A stretch of 64,000 nt of DNA from Steinernema hermaphroditum. Its lineage: Eukaryota; Nematoda; Chromadorea; Rhabditida; Steinernematidae. Both the position numbers and the translations under genes were made by a program. The stretch's first letter is position 1. Every line of letters starts with the position of its first letter. The notes beneath the pieces were generated by a model. It did no database searches and was not told where the DNA came from. It worked only from the letters and a program-made list of their open reading frames with translations. The stretch is from NCBI GenBank assembly GCA_030435675.1, contig CM059623.1, positions 10,194,012-10,258,011 of the forward strand. The letters run 5' to 3'. Shown piece by piece: positions 32,593 through 43,171 of this stretch.

Positions 32593-32959
32593 CAGAAAAT
32601 CTTTATACGGCCGCCACTGTATCTCAAAGTGCACAGCGAATAAATGTAGATCACCGTCACTAGATATCTTCTTTCTTCGGAGCCTTGACACAGCGTCGGA
32701 TTTGAAGATTGCTGTCTGCCCAGTGTACCCAGACTTACTATACCCAAAGCGATGAAGAGGTTGAATCCAGAACTAACATGACCTTGGGGCTCCGCCGGGG
32801 AAACGGACGTCGGTCAAACATTTCGTGCGTTAACCAGAAAGCCGTTAAGTTGAAAGGTCGCGTGTTTACCGCCAGTAGACACTGATGTCACTCCGCGCGC
32901 AAGACTACTTGGCCAAAACAGGCGTGAAATCGCAATTTATTTACTAATTTATCTTCTCG

Positions 32960-33627
32960 TATCAAAGGCTTACGCCATGCGAGACGTCATATATGCACAA
33001 AAAGACACAAATCACACCAAAATCGCAATAACGATACCCTATATATAAACAGAGAACCGACGGGTCCGTTGGTGTGTGTGTGTGTGTGTGTGTTTTTCCG
33101 TGCGCACGGAGAAAACACCCACACAAAATAAGGACCCCAAGAGGAACCGAACCCGTCACCGCCCGCTTAGAAACGGAGAACGTTCGCAATGAGCCACTCA
33201 GACAGTTTAGATAGTAACGCTCTACTTCCACTATGTCTCTGGCAATGCTAGACTTTGAGTTTTTTTTTTTTGCAGTTTTTCAGTGATTTTTTGCCTATTT
33301 TGTAACCAGCAGAGATGTCGGTTCCAGTTTCCTGAAACTTTACAATTTTTTCGCCCACTTTAGCCATTTACATGAGCGCCAATCTTGCCGCCCGCAGGGC
33401 TATAGGTTACTTGGCTTGGCAGGGCTAGTACCTGGAGGGCGCGAATTCGCGCGCAGCCGGGTTTATAGTAATAATGCGAAAACGCCAACACGTGAAATAC
33501 ACTCTTTTCGTGACCAGATGTAGAGCAATTCACAATAGACCGTTGCACAAATTTTCTCATTATTCTTACAGAGAAGTTACTTCGCCATATCTGTAGGGCG
33601 TCTCTCTCCCGAAGACAACGGCAATCA
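32960..33627. repeat. FAR-unit 3' flank repeat, copy 1 (interrupted by a SINE)
   Basis: This block matches 34955-35388, which follows the second FAR duplicate. Shared strings include AAGGCTT.C.CCATGC, GAGAAGTTACTTC.CCATATCT and CTC.CGAAGACAACGGCAAT. It ends exactly where the duplicated upstream flank of the gene at 34032 begins. A SINE (33038-33207) with a (TG)n run (33072-33092) interrupts it. It marks the 3' part of the FAR duplication unit. Confidence 0.65.
33038..33207 (-). mobile_element. tRNA-derived SINE, copy B
   Basis: On the minus strand it has an A-box-like GAGTGGCTCATTG, a B box GGGTTCGGTTCC about 50 nt later, then CCTTATTTTGTGTGGGTGTTTT, a palindromic CCGTGCGCACGG, a (TG)n-complement run and a tail GGTTCTCTGTTTATATAT. 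Body and tail match the segment at 12441-12572, so this is a dispersed family. The head can be folded roughly like a tRNA but is not an intact tRNA. Confidence 0.65.
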
Positions 33628-33689
33628 TCGTGCACGGAAGTAATTTGAGTTTTAGCCGCAAAAGCTCACCTTAGTGATCAGTTCTTTTT

Positions 33690-33800
33690 CAAGCAGAAAT
33701 CGTCGCAGTCTGTGAGCACGAAACCCGTATTTAGTGTGTAATAAAGAAAAAAGCGACCTCGACGGAGAAGATCACACTTAAACCTCTGAAACGGTCTAGC
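33690..33800 (+). promoter_or_regulatory. FAR upstream block, copy 3
   Basis: Located 232-342 bp before the ATG at 34032. It shares AAACCCGTATTTAGTGTGTA and AACCTCTGAAACGGTCTA with the block at 29795-29895 and, in inverted form, with that at 20250-20352. Whether it is a promoter element or passive flank is undecided. Confidence 0.55.
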
Positions 33801-34031
33801 AGAGTCAGTTCCTCTTTTCTCAGAGCTTTGGGAAGTTGCTTTTCGTCCTTAGCTCTGCTTCTATTCTCACGGCTGCCACTGTCGAAAATATTTATCAGGC
33901 AATCCCCTCTTTTTTGCTGCTATCAGTTCCAGTTAACTCATTGACGGCCTGTATCCAAAAATTTTAATTCATTCAATAAGATAGTTTCCGATATTTGACT
34001 TTTCGTTCCTTCCAGGTAGTCGAAACCAAAG

Positions 34032-34875
34032 ATGAAGGCACTTCTGCTGCTGACAACTCTCTTTGCACTCGCCGCGTCTCGTCCGGCCGCCGACCCATCC
34101 GATATCTCCGATGACGAAATGGTTAAAATACTGACATATATGACGTATGAGATAGTATTGGAGAAGGACGTTTACTCGGAAGCTCTTGAGTTCGCAAAGC
34201 TTATGAGCTCCAAACTGAAAGGAGCGATTCTTCCTCTGGAATTCTACGAGTTCGTTGACTCGGTAACTCAATACGTCATTTGTGAAGACTGAACGTGAGA
34301 CATTTCAGATAACTGAGAAAGATTTTAAAGCGGTCAAAGCAGGTGGAAAGGCCTTGATTTCCCGTGTATTGAAAGACGGCTCTCATGCAGAATTAGTCGA
34401 AGACTTGAAGAAGTTGCATCCCGACTTCTACACCAAAGCTCACAAGATGGTTGTCGGTCTGAGGAAGAAGTGGTCCACTCTGACTCCCGAAACGCGGAAA
34501 CTGGCCGCTGGGGTACGCTCATTTCTGAACATCTAAGTGTCGTATACAAACGTTTAGCTGTGGAAGCACTTTACGACTTACTGGAAGGACTCAATGAAGT
34601 CAGAGAGTGGTGCGTTGATCAGCAGAGATGTTGTTAACGAGATTGTCGACAAATATCTCAAGTGGCCAGAAAGCAACAAAAAAGACTTAGACAAGATGTT
34701 CCCGAAACTGTCGGTGCTCGTGAAGGGTGAGTTCGGAAGGATGCGCGTATTTAACTTTTCTTTAGAATTCCAAAAGCTGGCTCAGAAGAAACCCAACGGA
34801 ACAGAAAAAGAACTCTCTAATTCGGAAACCTTCGACAGAATTGCCGAGATCCTGAACCATAAGCCATCTTCGTAA
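34032..34875 (+). CDS. FAR family protein, duplicate pair member 2
   Basis: Four exons (34032-34262, 34309-34512, 34558-34726, 34766-34875) encode 237 aa. Signal peptide MKALLLLTTLFALAASRPAA; AILPLEFYEFVDS, ITEKDFKAVKAGG, KKLHPDFYTKAHKMV and WSTLTPETRKLAAG are shared word for word with the gene at 30217. Exon 3 (KDSMKSESGALISRDVVNE) is distinct and exon 4 is partly distinct. Intron 2 resembles that of the minus-strand FAR at 19274 (TTTCTGAA then GTGTCGTATACAAA), hinting at exchange between paralogues. Secreted lipid carrier by family. Confidence 0.82.
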
Positions 34876-34954
34876 TAATTGCGAATCTGCTCTTTGAATG
34901 TATCTGCTCTTTGTTCGTATTTCATTCATTTACAATTCATTACATTCATTGAAT

Positions 34955-35388
34955 TAAAGGCTTCCACCATGCAAGATATCCCATAATAATATACCAAACA
35001 ACGAAGAGCCGTACATCACAGTAGTCACGGTTTCTCTTCTCTCTGCGGTGCAGGGTACGATGTCGGTGTCGAAGATAGCTATAACATCTGTGTACGGTGG
35101 CTTAAAAAAGATGAGGGCTGAATCCGAAAGTAGCGTGACGGTGGGCAAAGTGGGCGAAACGAACACCCATTACCGAAAGGCCGTTAGGGCGCAAGGTCGT
35201 GTGTTTATCGCTGGTGAGCTGATTTCTTGCCGCCCGCAAGGCTACTTAACACTTAAAGCCAAAAAACCGTGAAATAGCGCGCAGCCACGTTTATGGTATT
35301 TTCAAAGATTCATAAATTGTCTTAATTTAAAAAAAAAGTTACTTCACCATATCTATAGAGCGGTCTCTCTCGAAGACAACGGCAATGG
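34955..35388. repeat. FAR-unit 3' flank repeat, copy 2
   Basis: The counterpart of 32960-33627 without the SINE. Its minus strand has an open frame whose part IVPCTAERRETVTTVMYGSS resembles a + strand frame at 40160-40289 (VVSCAEERREIATTMIYGSS). The repeat thus exists in a third, inverted place and may once have encoded protein. Confidence 0.65.
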
Positions 35389-35528
35389 ACACATACACGT
35401 TTCGGCACACCCTCTGAAATTGTGGTGACTTAGAGTGACTCTATACATAACTATGACTCACTGAGAGCAGATGTTGTTTCGATCTTATTCCATGGTAGCT
35501 TTCAGAGATTCAGGGGAACTTCCGGTTA

Positions 35529-36448
35529 TATTGGGTTGGTCCATTGAAAATGTCGGATGATTTAAGTGGCAGTTTCTTAATATATATCCATGCCTATTAT
35601 TCTCGGTATTGACTGTTTGACTGAGCAACTGCGGCTCACTTCTTAGGCAAAACCCAGACCCCTTGTTCATAGAACACAAGAGGTTTGAGGTCGAAAAATG
35701 TTTTGGTACAATTTTCGACCTCTTTCTTTTATTTGGAGTGGTTCCCTCTGGTATCGTCATTTTTAAAGGAGAACAGATGACAGTAAGATAGAGCGAAGAG
35801 AGTACTATAAGAACCGCAAACAACGAATCTCTCAGCTCAAGGTGGAGAGCCATTGTGGAGGTCAACTTTAAAATGTGAGGTCTCGGGTAGCCGTACTTTT
35901 TGTGGATCCAAGGGTTATTTTTTCGACATTTGGCATCTGTTTCCTGAAAGTTGAAAAGATCTCGTGGAATCACTATATGGGCTTGGTAGCTGTGAGTGAT
36001 AGCTACCTGCTACATATCCCCATTGTCTGCTATGTAACTTAACCAATTAGAAATGTTGGAGTTAAGAGAACATGGTCATTTGAAAAAGCCATCTTTGTGA
36101 AATTAGCTTAGGTTATGATACATAACCAAGATAACAATAGGTGCGTTCGGTAGGCAATACCTAAGGATGTACGTGGTTGAAGGCAGCCACCGTCCATCAC
36201 ACAATTAATGACGTAAAAAGCCCGTACATCACTTCGCATTTGGCCATCTCGAGGTGCTAGAAAATGGTCATCACGACAGAATAGGCCTGGAACACCACCA
36301 GGAATGTACTGAGCAAGTCGCCAATCATATTATGGAGAGAGAATTAACTGTGCTCAAGAACGTACCCATCGATTTGGTCATGGAAGCAAATATTGCAAAT
36401 TTAAAGGATGTTTACACCATCCGACATTTTCAATGGACCAACCCAATA
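35529..36448. mobile_element. Mariner-type MITE C with TA target duplication
   Basis: Inverted ends TTGGGTTGGTCCATTGAAAA (from 35531) and the complement ending CCAACCCAA (36446) lie between TA dinucleotides; 920 bp in total. The pairing extends about 30 bp (through TGTCGGATG). No transposase was recognised, although a 162-codon minus frame overlaps the left end. It shares the TTGGGTTGGT start with element A at 15378. Confidence 0.85.
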
Positions 36449-36695
36449 CATATGTGCACATTTTTCTGAGGCCAAATAGTCTATTATACTTCCCCTACAA
36501 CCTGCACGGAAATGTTCATTCGAGTGCTCACTCGAAATCTCCTTCGGGACACGTACAGCACACGTTAATTAAATATTCGGGCCGAGCGCTAAGTGGTGGG
36601 AACCACAAACCAAAGGAGTGTAATTGAAAATCGACCATATCTGCGCGCCAGAACTTGCAAATACACCCTGTAATTACGCCTCCGTTTCAGCATCC

Positions 36696-36845
36696 ATGAT
36701 TGCAATACTTGGACTTTTGAGTCTCTTGATTTGCGTAGTTGCAGTTTGCTCCTTCTGTTGTGTATATCGGGATGAAGTCCATATCGAGCAGGTCTATCCG
36801 ATGCATGAGTTTGCCGCCCCCGATTCGCCTGGTATGACTTCGTGA
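36696..36845 (+). CDS. Very small single-TM protein
   Basis: 49 aa: MIAILGLLSLLICVVAVCSF is a single TM segment or signal-anchor, followed by CCVYRDEVHIEQVYPMHEF and a Pro/Ser tail. A CTCCGTTTCAG acceptor ends 4 nt before the ATG, so a trans-spliced start is likely; alternatively an upstream exon is missed. Function unknown. Topology resembles the 57-aa protein at 38080. Confidence 0.5.
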   Translation: MIAILGLLSLLICVVAVCSFCCVYRDEVHIEQVYPMHEFAAPDSPGMTS

Positions 36846-37425
36846 ACTGGTCTTGAGTAGCGTCACTTGGTTTAGTTTGATGCACAGTGCAGCAGTAAAG
36901 AACGAACCATCGATTCAACCTATTCCACGACGCACCCTACACCTCTACGTATTTGTTGGCAATTGCCTATGTATGCATAATTATACGTCCAATCTTTTGC
37001 GTCTTTATAATAACGCCTTTCGAAGACAGAAGTCCGCAATTCATTAGAAAACATGGCGTTACATCTCCGACAAGAAGCATTTAGCAACTTGTTGTAATAG
37101 TGGACCATAAAACAAAAAAAAATATAAATAATCAAAAGATATCTAAAGCTGTCTTCGAACGAGAATTTTACGACAGAGCATGAGCTTCTCCTTTTAAAAA
37201 TGTATGAAATTTTGAATCCAAATACCATTGGAATCGAATACGAATCGAGGTGCTTTTCGCCTATGCTACAGTTATTGAAAAGTTAAATATTTTTAGTTAA
37301 ACATTAAAAATGCTGTTAAATACCGGTGCTGTGTAATAGCTGCTAAAGCAGTTAATAATAAGAGTGTGAAAACTGAAAACAATGAGATATTGTAGGTATA
37401 CGTACTTTTTGGGGGGAATTTACTG

Positions 37426-37769
37426 GTTCTAGGCAGAGATGCAAGCACGAGCCGCGAGCCGGCTCGGATTGCGAAATCGGCCCGGCTCGGATTCTGGCGC
37501 AGGTTGGCTAGCGAGCCGACAATATATAATAGGGAAAATTTCGACTGTTCGCGGGGAGCGGTAGCAGACGACGAGAGAAAATCCAATGCCTTTGCTCTCC
37601 CGCTGTATGAAAATTGTCTCTCATCGTCTGCTACCGCTCCCTGCGAACAGTCGAAATTTTCCCAGATACATATTGTCGGCTCACGAGCCAACCCGAGCCA
37701 GAACCCGAGCCGGGCCTATTTCGCAATCCGAGCCGGCTCGCGGCTCGGGTTTGCATCTCAGGTTCTAGG
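37426..37769. mobile_element. hAT-type long-palindrome MITE with 8-bp target duplication
   Basis: Element 37434-37761 is flanked by the direct repeat GTTCTAGG (37426-37433, 37762-37769). The ends are inverted (CAGAGATGCAAGCACGAGCC against CTGAGATGCAAACCCGAGCC), and pairing continues about 140 bp per arm to TTTCGACTGTTCGCGGGGAG facing its complement. A loop of about 45 bp remains. The CAGAG start and 8-bp duplication are typical of hAT elements. No coding capacity. Transcripts would fold into a long hairpin. Confidence 0.85.
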
Positions 37770-38079
37770 AAGTCATTTGGTTCTAGCAACAACCAATTTC
37801 TTACACCATCCCACGTTTTCAGAGTCATTAGTCGATAGAATGCCATTACAGGGGAGCTGTAATTCGAAAATAGCCTTCTCACTTAGCAGAAACATCTCAG
37901 CACTCAGAGAGCTCTAGTTTCTTGACCACTACTTTCCAGCGGTGTTAAGTGATTTCCATAGCCTCCTCTCTTAATGGACCACTCCATCGTTTGCTCTCGC
38001 TTGCGAAGTCTTTCCTATGCAATATTATTAAAATCTAAAATGCAAGTTTTAATAGTTTTTGAAATGGCGCATTTTAGAG

Positions 38080-38253
38080 ATGACTGACGTGAACGACCAG
38101 GTCTTCCACCTCCTTGTGAAGCTATTCTTCATTGTCGCCATAGTCCTCCTCATCACCATCGCCATCTCCGTCCTTTCCTGCTTCTTCAACTGTCGAAGTC
38201 AGCGCCGCTTGTCCGCGCAGATGGGAAAACAGATCGAATTGTTAAAATATTAA
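38080..38253 (+). CDS. Small single-TM protein
   Basis: 57 aa in one exon: a short acidic N-terminus (MTDVNDQVF), one long TM segment (about residues 13-37, LFFIVAIVLLITIAISVLSCF) and a basic cytosolic tail (FNCRSQRRLSAQMGKQ). An ATTTTAG acceptor lies 2 nt before the ATG, supporting a trans-spliced start. AATAAA follows about 34 bp after the stop. No family recognised. Confidence 0.6.
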   Translation: MTDVNDQVFHLLVKLFFIVAIVLLITIAISVLSCFFNCRSQRRLSAQMGKQIELLKY

Positions 38254-38896
38254 GTTGTTGGAGAAAGCGAAGAATTTTCGTTATGGCAATAAAGGTTTTT
38301 GGATGCAACTCAAGAGACCTTCCTTCACAGAAGTACGCTAGATATCCAGTAGACCGAGCAAGCGATCAAAAGTTCCTTCTGACTCTCGACAATCGTCTTC
38401 TTCTTCCATTCATAGTCTTTTTCTTTTGTCAAGCACAAGGAGTTCCGTCACAAAGAGCGCCGTTTCGCGAATGACTTCACCTTGAGAAGTCAAGGCGGTA
38501 TCTCCTTCCCATAGCAGTAACCAAAGCACTGTTGTGAGAACCTTGGATTTCGTCGAGCAGGAGATGAAATGTTGAATAGTTTCTTTTGAATCCTGTATCA
38601 CAACATGTTCTATTTTGTAAAAACGAAACTCTTGAACAAAGAACATTGAACCTTTCGTCTCTATCGTGTATTCCATTTACAAAACAAGAGAAGAAAGCTG
38701 GCTTTCCTATCCTCGGTTTGTTAAAGTTGCAACCCCTTCCATACAGCAAACATACAAGTCAGAAGCAGAAAGTGGATCGCAGCCATAGCGTGCGAAAGGT
38801 CCAGACGCGCACAACTGTTTCCTAAGAGACCAAATGCTAATTAGCGCTTACCTCCAGTCCCAATCTGTGTTCAATTAAATTGTTCCCCTCGCATCG

Positions 38897-39169
38897 ATGG
38901 CCGTCATCGCGGCGGCGTCCTATTTGGAAGGACTCCACTGCTTCCGCATCTTCTTCCTGATGCTCTCCTTGGCCGTCAGCTTCTTCGAACTGTCCAATCT
39001 CAGCGCTCTCTACGCCGAATCGTGGCGCAAGTGCGCGACAAAAGAGCCCGGCTGTGGACAACCCTTTAGTTACGATCCCAAAAAGTTTCTGGTTCCCTAC
39101 TTCTTCTGCGTCGGAGGTTATCTAATGCTGTGGGTTCTCCACGTACACTTCGTATACTACGGTTGGTGA
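38897..39169 (+). CDS. Small two-TM membrane protein
   Basis: 90 aa in one exon. TM1 FRIFFLMLSLAVSFFELSNL, a polar loop with three Cys (WRKCATKEPGCGQPF), TM2 FLVPYFFCVGGYLMLWVLHV, and a very short end FVYYGW. Codon use is GC-biased like other genes here. No introns are needed. No homology recognised. Confidence 0.55.
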   Translation: MAVIAAASYLEGLHCFRIFFLMLSLAVSFFELSNLSALYAESWRKCATKEPGCGQPFSYDPKKFLVPYFFCVGGYLMLWVLHVHFVYYGW

Positions 39170-40806
39170 GGGACGGCGCTACAAATGACTTAAAAGCCGA
39201 TATTTAGAGGGAGCGAGATTCCAAGGGAAGTTGTCCGAAGAACGGAAATGTCGGAGGGAAAGGAAGCGGTCCCCTGGGATACTGACGTGACGAGAACTCT
39301 GCGTTGAAATGCCCTTTCTTGCCGGATACGTCATTTTACACTAATTATTTGTGAATATTTTGAAAAGAGAGTGTTGCTCTATAGAGATGTCGATAAAAGT
39401 GCCGCTAATGGTCTTTGCGCTAAAACTTTGGAATGTCATGGATGTAATGTTCCACCCCCGTCAATTTCCTCGCATGTCATGGATGAACAAACACAAAATA
39501 GCCAGGTCGGACTCAAAATAAAAAATGAACCTTCAGCAGGTATTTGAAAAATCAGATGCATTCAGCGTGCCGTTGTTCTCTCCATTTCTGCAGAAGACTA
39601 TTGTCTACTAAAGCTGTCTAAACAACCATCAACCAAACATTCCAAAATATCGTCTACAGTCTGGACAGAATCGCGAACGGTAGTTATAGATCGTCAGACG
39701 TTTATGTTCTTACCACCAGTGGTTCGGTCGTCTTTTCCCTCTGACCGGTGAATAAAGACTGACCGTTCACTGTGCCCCTATGTTTCGGCACTTCGCGGAT
39801 ACGATAAGCGACAACATTCGGTTTGCCGCTTGCCTGACGAGCGATTGTTTTACTGTCGCTGTTCTGCCTGAATTCAGTAGACTTATCCCACATGGCTCAA
39901 TTAAGAGATTTCTACGTTTGCAATTGGCATTTTACTACTGGACATTCGTGGGCGGCGCACAGCCACCGATTTAACATGAACTGCGAAAAAGTCGGGCGGT
40001 GTTGACGGTCTTGTTGGCGAGATACAATTCGGCTCAAGCTGAAGAATCGCCCAAACTCCGAAGTCTGCGCCGCCAGCCGCTCCGAAGATGGGATTCCACG
40101 TTGCCTATCGTTCTCCACCACAGCACATCTTCTGGATACAGCCTTTTCATCGCTTCGAAGCCCGTGCACACTGGTGGGATAGCTGCCTTCAACTCCGACG
40201 TCGTGTCCTGCGCCGAAGAAAGAAGAGAAATAGCGACAACGATGATCTACGGTTCTTCATTGTGCATTATGAGATTTCTTGCGTGGTGAATGCCACTGAT
40301 TCAAGAGTAAATGTAATGTAAAATGTAATGCGAAAAAGTTGCTTTAAAATATTGGATTGCTGTTGAGGTTAACTAGGAAACAAGTGGTCCTACGCGGCTG
40401 ATATGGAACGTTTTAGATCATTCTACACGTTCAACCTCCAAACCCAAAAGAGGTCGTACTTTTTTGGTCATTTTTGCACATTTAGACTCCAAACCCACAA
40501 AGATGAAATAAGGTCGCTCAGCTCTTATGTGTACACAGTAGATTGTTGATTGTTGCTTACACTGTTGCCTTCAAATGTGAATACTGAACTATTTTCCAAT
40601 TGGATCGTCAATCCCATAACATATGTACAATTTGTGGACCCCGGTCTACTCCACATCTCAGCGACACGTCGTCCTTTTGGCTGCCGGCAGCACTAATAAT
40701 TACCGCCGCAAGCCTAATCCCCTATTAGTCACGCGCTCCCTTCTCATTCAATAAACCCGATGCACCTGTCCATTCGCATCACAGCGCCGCGTCTCCTCTT
40801 CCCGAT
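39170..40806. other. Intergenic; contains an inverted copy of the FAR-flank repeat
   Basis: No complete gene is visible. At about 40155-40300 the + strand resembles the minus strand of 34955-35110, including the coding-like stretch SCAEERREIATTMIYGSS. The rest is unique with short frames only. The last part before 40807 is Pro/Ala-codon-rich and may be 5' sequence of the next gene. Confidence 0.45.
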
Positions 40807-41336
40807 ATGATATACCCTCTCCGAGTTCCAAGTTTCGAATTCACTTTTATGCGCCTCTCGAGAGAGCGCTGGAAGAACTTCATGCAGCGTTTGTTCCGTT
40901 CGTGGACGATCCTCAAATTCTACTCGATCCTTGGCCTACTTTCCTTTTCAAACATCGCCCTTCTTCTGATCCACCTAATCAACCCACCTAAGAAGACAGC
41001 GTTCGACATCGAAAATCCGAAGATGTACCTGGCAATGACAATTCTCCTCTGCGTCTTTGTCGCTGTGATGGTAGTTTTCGTCCTTTTCTTGGCCATGCTG
41101 CTCGGTTTCTACTCTTACTGCAAAGTAAGGCACTTCTACGTTTGTAGCTCACATGGGATGTTTAGTGGAAGAAGATCGACGCCGACGTGGAAAAAGACAC
41201 CGTTCGACCGAAGAGCAACCACGGCATCCGAATTCGTCAACGATCGGCTAACAGATTGGGTCTGCCGCAAGATCCACAAAGTGACCCTATCTTCCTTAGT
41301 TCGCATACACCAGTTGGCGTTCCCGTTGTTTTGTGA
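40807..41336 (+). CDS. Two-TM membrane protein with basic tail
   Basis: Two exons (40807-41124, 41166-41336) with a GTAAGG-TTTAG intron encode 162 aa. TM1 is near residues 38-56 (FYSILGLLSFSNIALLLI) and TM2 near 75-103 (MTILLCVFVAVMVVFVLFLA then MLLGFYSY); a basic tail follows (KWKKIDADVEKDTVRPKSNH). The start could also be the Met at 40849 or 40882. Same topology as other small membrane proteins of the window; no domain known. Confidence 0.65.
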
Positions 41337-41881
41337 CATTTGGAAGAAGTATACAAACAGAACAAAAAATGCACATGTGTAGAAATCAAATAAACAAAGG
41401 ATAAACAAGCCGGGGTTTGCAAAAGCTATGTGCAAAAGATAAAAGGACTCGCCCTTCGGGCTCGCTTTAAATCTATAGGCATAGTCCTAAGCCGGAGCCT
41501 AAGCCAAGCCGGGGTTTGCCTAAGACCTTAAATATCTACGGATTCTAAGCAGATCCTGTAGTCTTAACAGCTTCACTGATATCCAGTCTCCCGCCAAATC
41601 GTTCTGCTCCCACGTATGCAAATCTCCGCTGTGCGATATGATGAACATCGGGGGACATAGAACAGGCTTGGCATTCCTGAGTCTGGAAACAGCGCAGTAA
41701 AACCGTTGGAGGAAGGGGTGATAACGGACATGTATCGTATAAACAGCGCATCTTACTGCAGAGACGTCATTCATCATCAAATTGAACATAATCTCAGTCT
41801 TGCCGCAGTCTCATCGTGGCCCTCTTCCCAATTTAGGGCTCGCTTTCTGACCTGCGGGCTAAGAAGAGGGGCCCGTGTTCA

Positions 41882-42351
41882 CTAATAGAACCGAGAGACC
41901 AGTCTCTGTGTCGACCGATCTACTTTCAAACGCTCTTGGCCGACAGCGTAACAGTATATACAGAAAGATACTTTTATTATTGTGTCGTCAAATTCAACAA
42001 ATTCGAGGTCAGCCGGGACGTAATCGTTTCGCATCACAACCAACAGTTCTCCCTCTGGAAATGGAGTAAGATCAAGCACACTACATACTCTTCGAATCTC
42101 ACCATGGCGCTGCGTCTTTTATCCACCAAGAGAAAGTAGCCATAGACCAGTGCACAAACAACCGGAGAGATGAGAAAGCTGCACCAGAGGTACGCCCTTA
42201 CGACGCCGTCTTGGGCATCGGCATCTGCACCGCAAGCCATGTAAACCACATTGAAGCAGAGGAAGCGGACGATCTCGAGAAAGGCGTTGAGTTCGAGATA
42301 GAAGTGCCAACTGTGCAGCACTCGAGGCGACTTTATCACACACCACGACAT
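41882..42351 (-). CDS. Three-TM membrane protein, 3' splicing uncertain
   Basis: From MSWCVIKSPRVLH the minus frame encodes hydrophobic segments (FLEIVRFLCFNVVYMAC, YLWCSFLISPVVCALVYGYF) before KRRSAM and a GTGAGA donor near 42103. A second exon downstream reads LLVVMRNDYVPADLEFVEFD, an acidic end like that of the gene at 43172 (VNYDDIELNIEEADS). Joining ATG-GTGAGA to CCAGAG keeps that frame but uses a poor acceptor; CCAG gives a short end RENCWL. The final exon (to about 41882) is tentative. Function unknown. Confidence 0.5.
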
Positions 42352-43171
42352 CAGAAGTGGGTGCAGAAACGTGTGGCACTCCGTGCTGGAAGTGAGTTCA
42401 AATGCAATTAGACTCACTCCGCCTCTATAATTGGAGAATAATTAAATGTTGGCACGTTGAAATTTGAGTCGCAATTTGGAATGTTTCTGACACTTATATT
42501 CAACTGCCTTTTACAATACAATCAACTAGTAGAAGTGGGACCAGGTAAAGTAAAGTTACATGTAAATGAAATATTCAAATTTTAAACTGATTAGCTAAAT
42601 TTCTGGGGTCAGAGCTAGCTTTTTACATGTAGTAAAAGGTTCGCAAGATCCCAAACAATCCTTTATAGCAGAGAAAAGCGAGTAGATATCTTTATGCCTC
42701 TGCCAAACCTCCGTCAGTCGAAATCTGACAATGACAACACAGTATTATGCAACACTTTATTGACAGAGGCAGATGCAATTGTGCTGGCTATCAGTGACAG
42801 CCAAGACACTATATTTCAGATTTTTATTTTTTTTTTATTTTGAGCTCTTTTTCAAGTTCTGTGTTGAAGTTCTGTGATAACATTGTCTCCCATATATACA
42901 ACGTTGGAACCAAGCTGAACTTGATCCATACTTCCTGACTAAAACTATGCAAATCCCTTGAAATGCAGAGAAAGTCAAAGAGCGCATGACCCGAACTTAT
43001 TAACCTAATTGCACTTCCAAGAAAGCTCCACTACATGCCCATGTCCGCGCCCACATATCCCCGTTTCGCACAAAAGACGCATTCACTTAATAACGCCGTA
43101 GCCGCCTCACCCAAGCGTACGGCTTGTGGCATAAAAAGCGCTCCCTCGAAGTTCCGCAGTAGTCATATCCA

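Larger units (their letters stand above)
31139..32621. mobile_element. Tc1-like element carrying a captured FAR exon and a nested element
   Basis: Inverted ends CAGTGGCGGCCGTATAAA (31141-31158) and its exact complement (32602-32619) are each flanked by TA, as for Tc1/mariner insertions. No transposase is present. Inside are a complete fold-back element (31228-32257) and, next to the right end, an inverted copy of FAR intron 2/exon 3 (32381-32592). The captured piece begins about 10 bp from the right TIR. The element sits just 3' of a FAR gene and separates the two halves of a FAR tandem duplication. Confidence 0.8.

Noticed and set aside
41520..41789. 89-codon minus-strand frame (FYCAVSRLRN ...) as a helicase or transposon protein
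   Set aside because: Only a vague resemblance to a helicase C-terminal motif; no further motifs, introns or terminal repeats support it.
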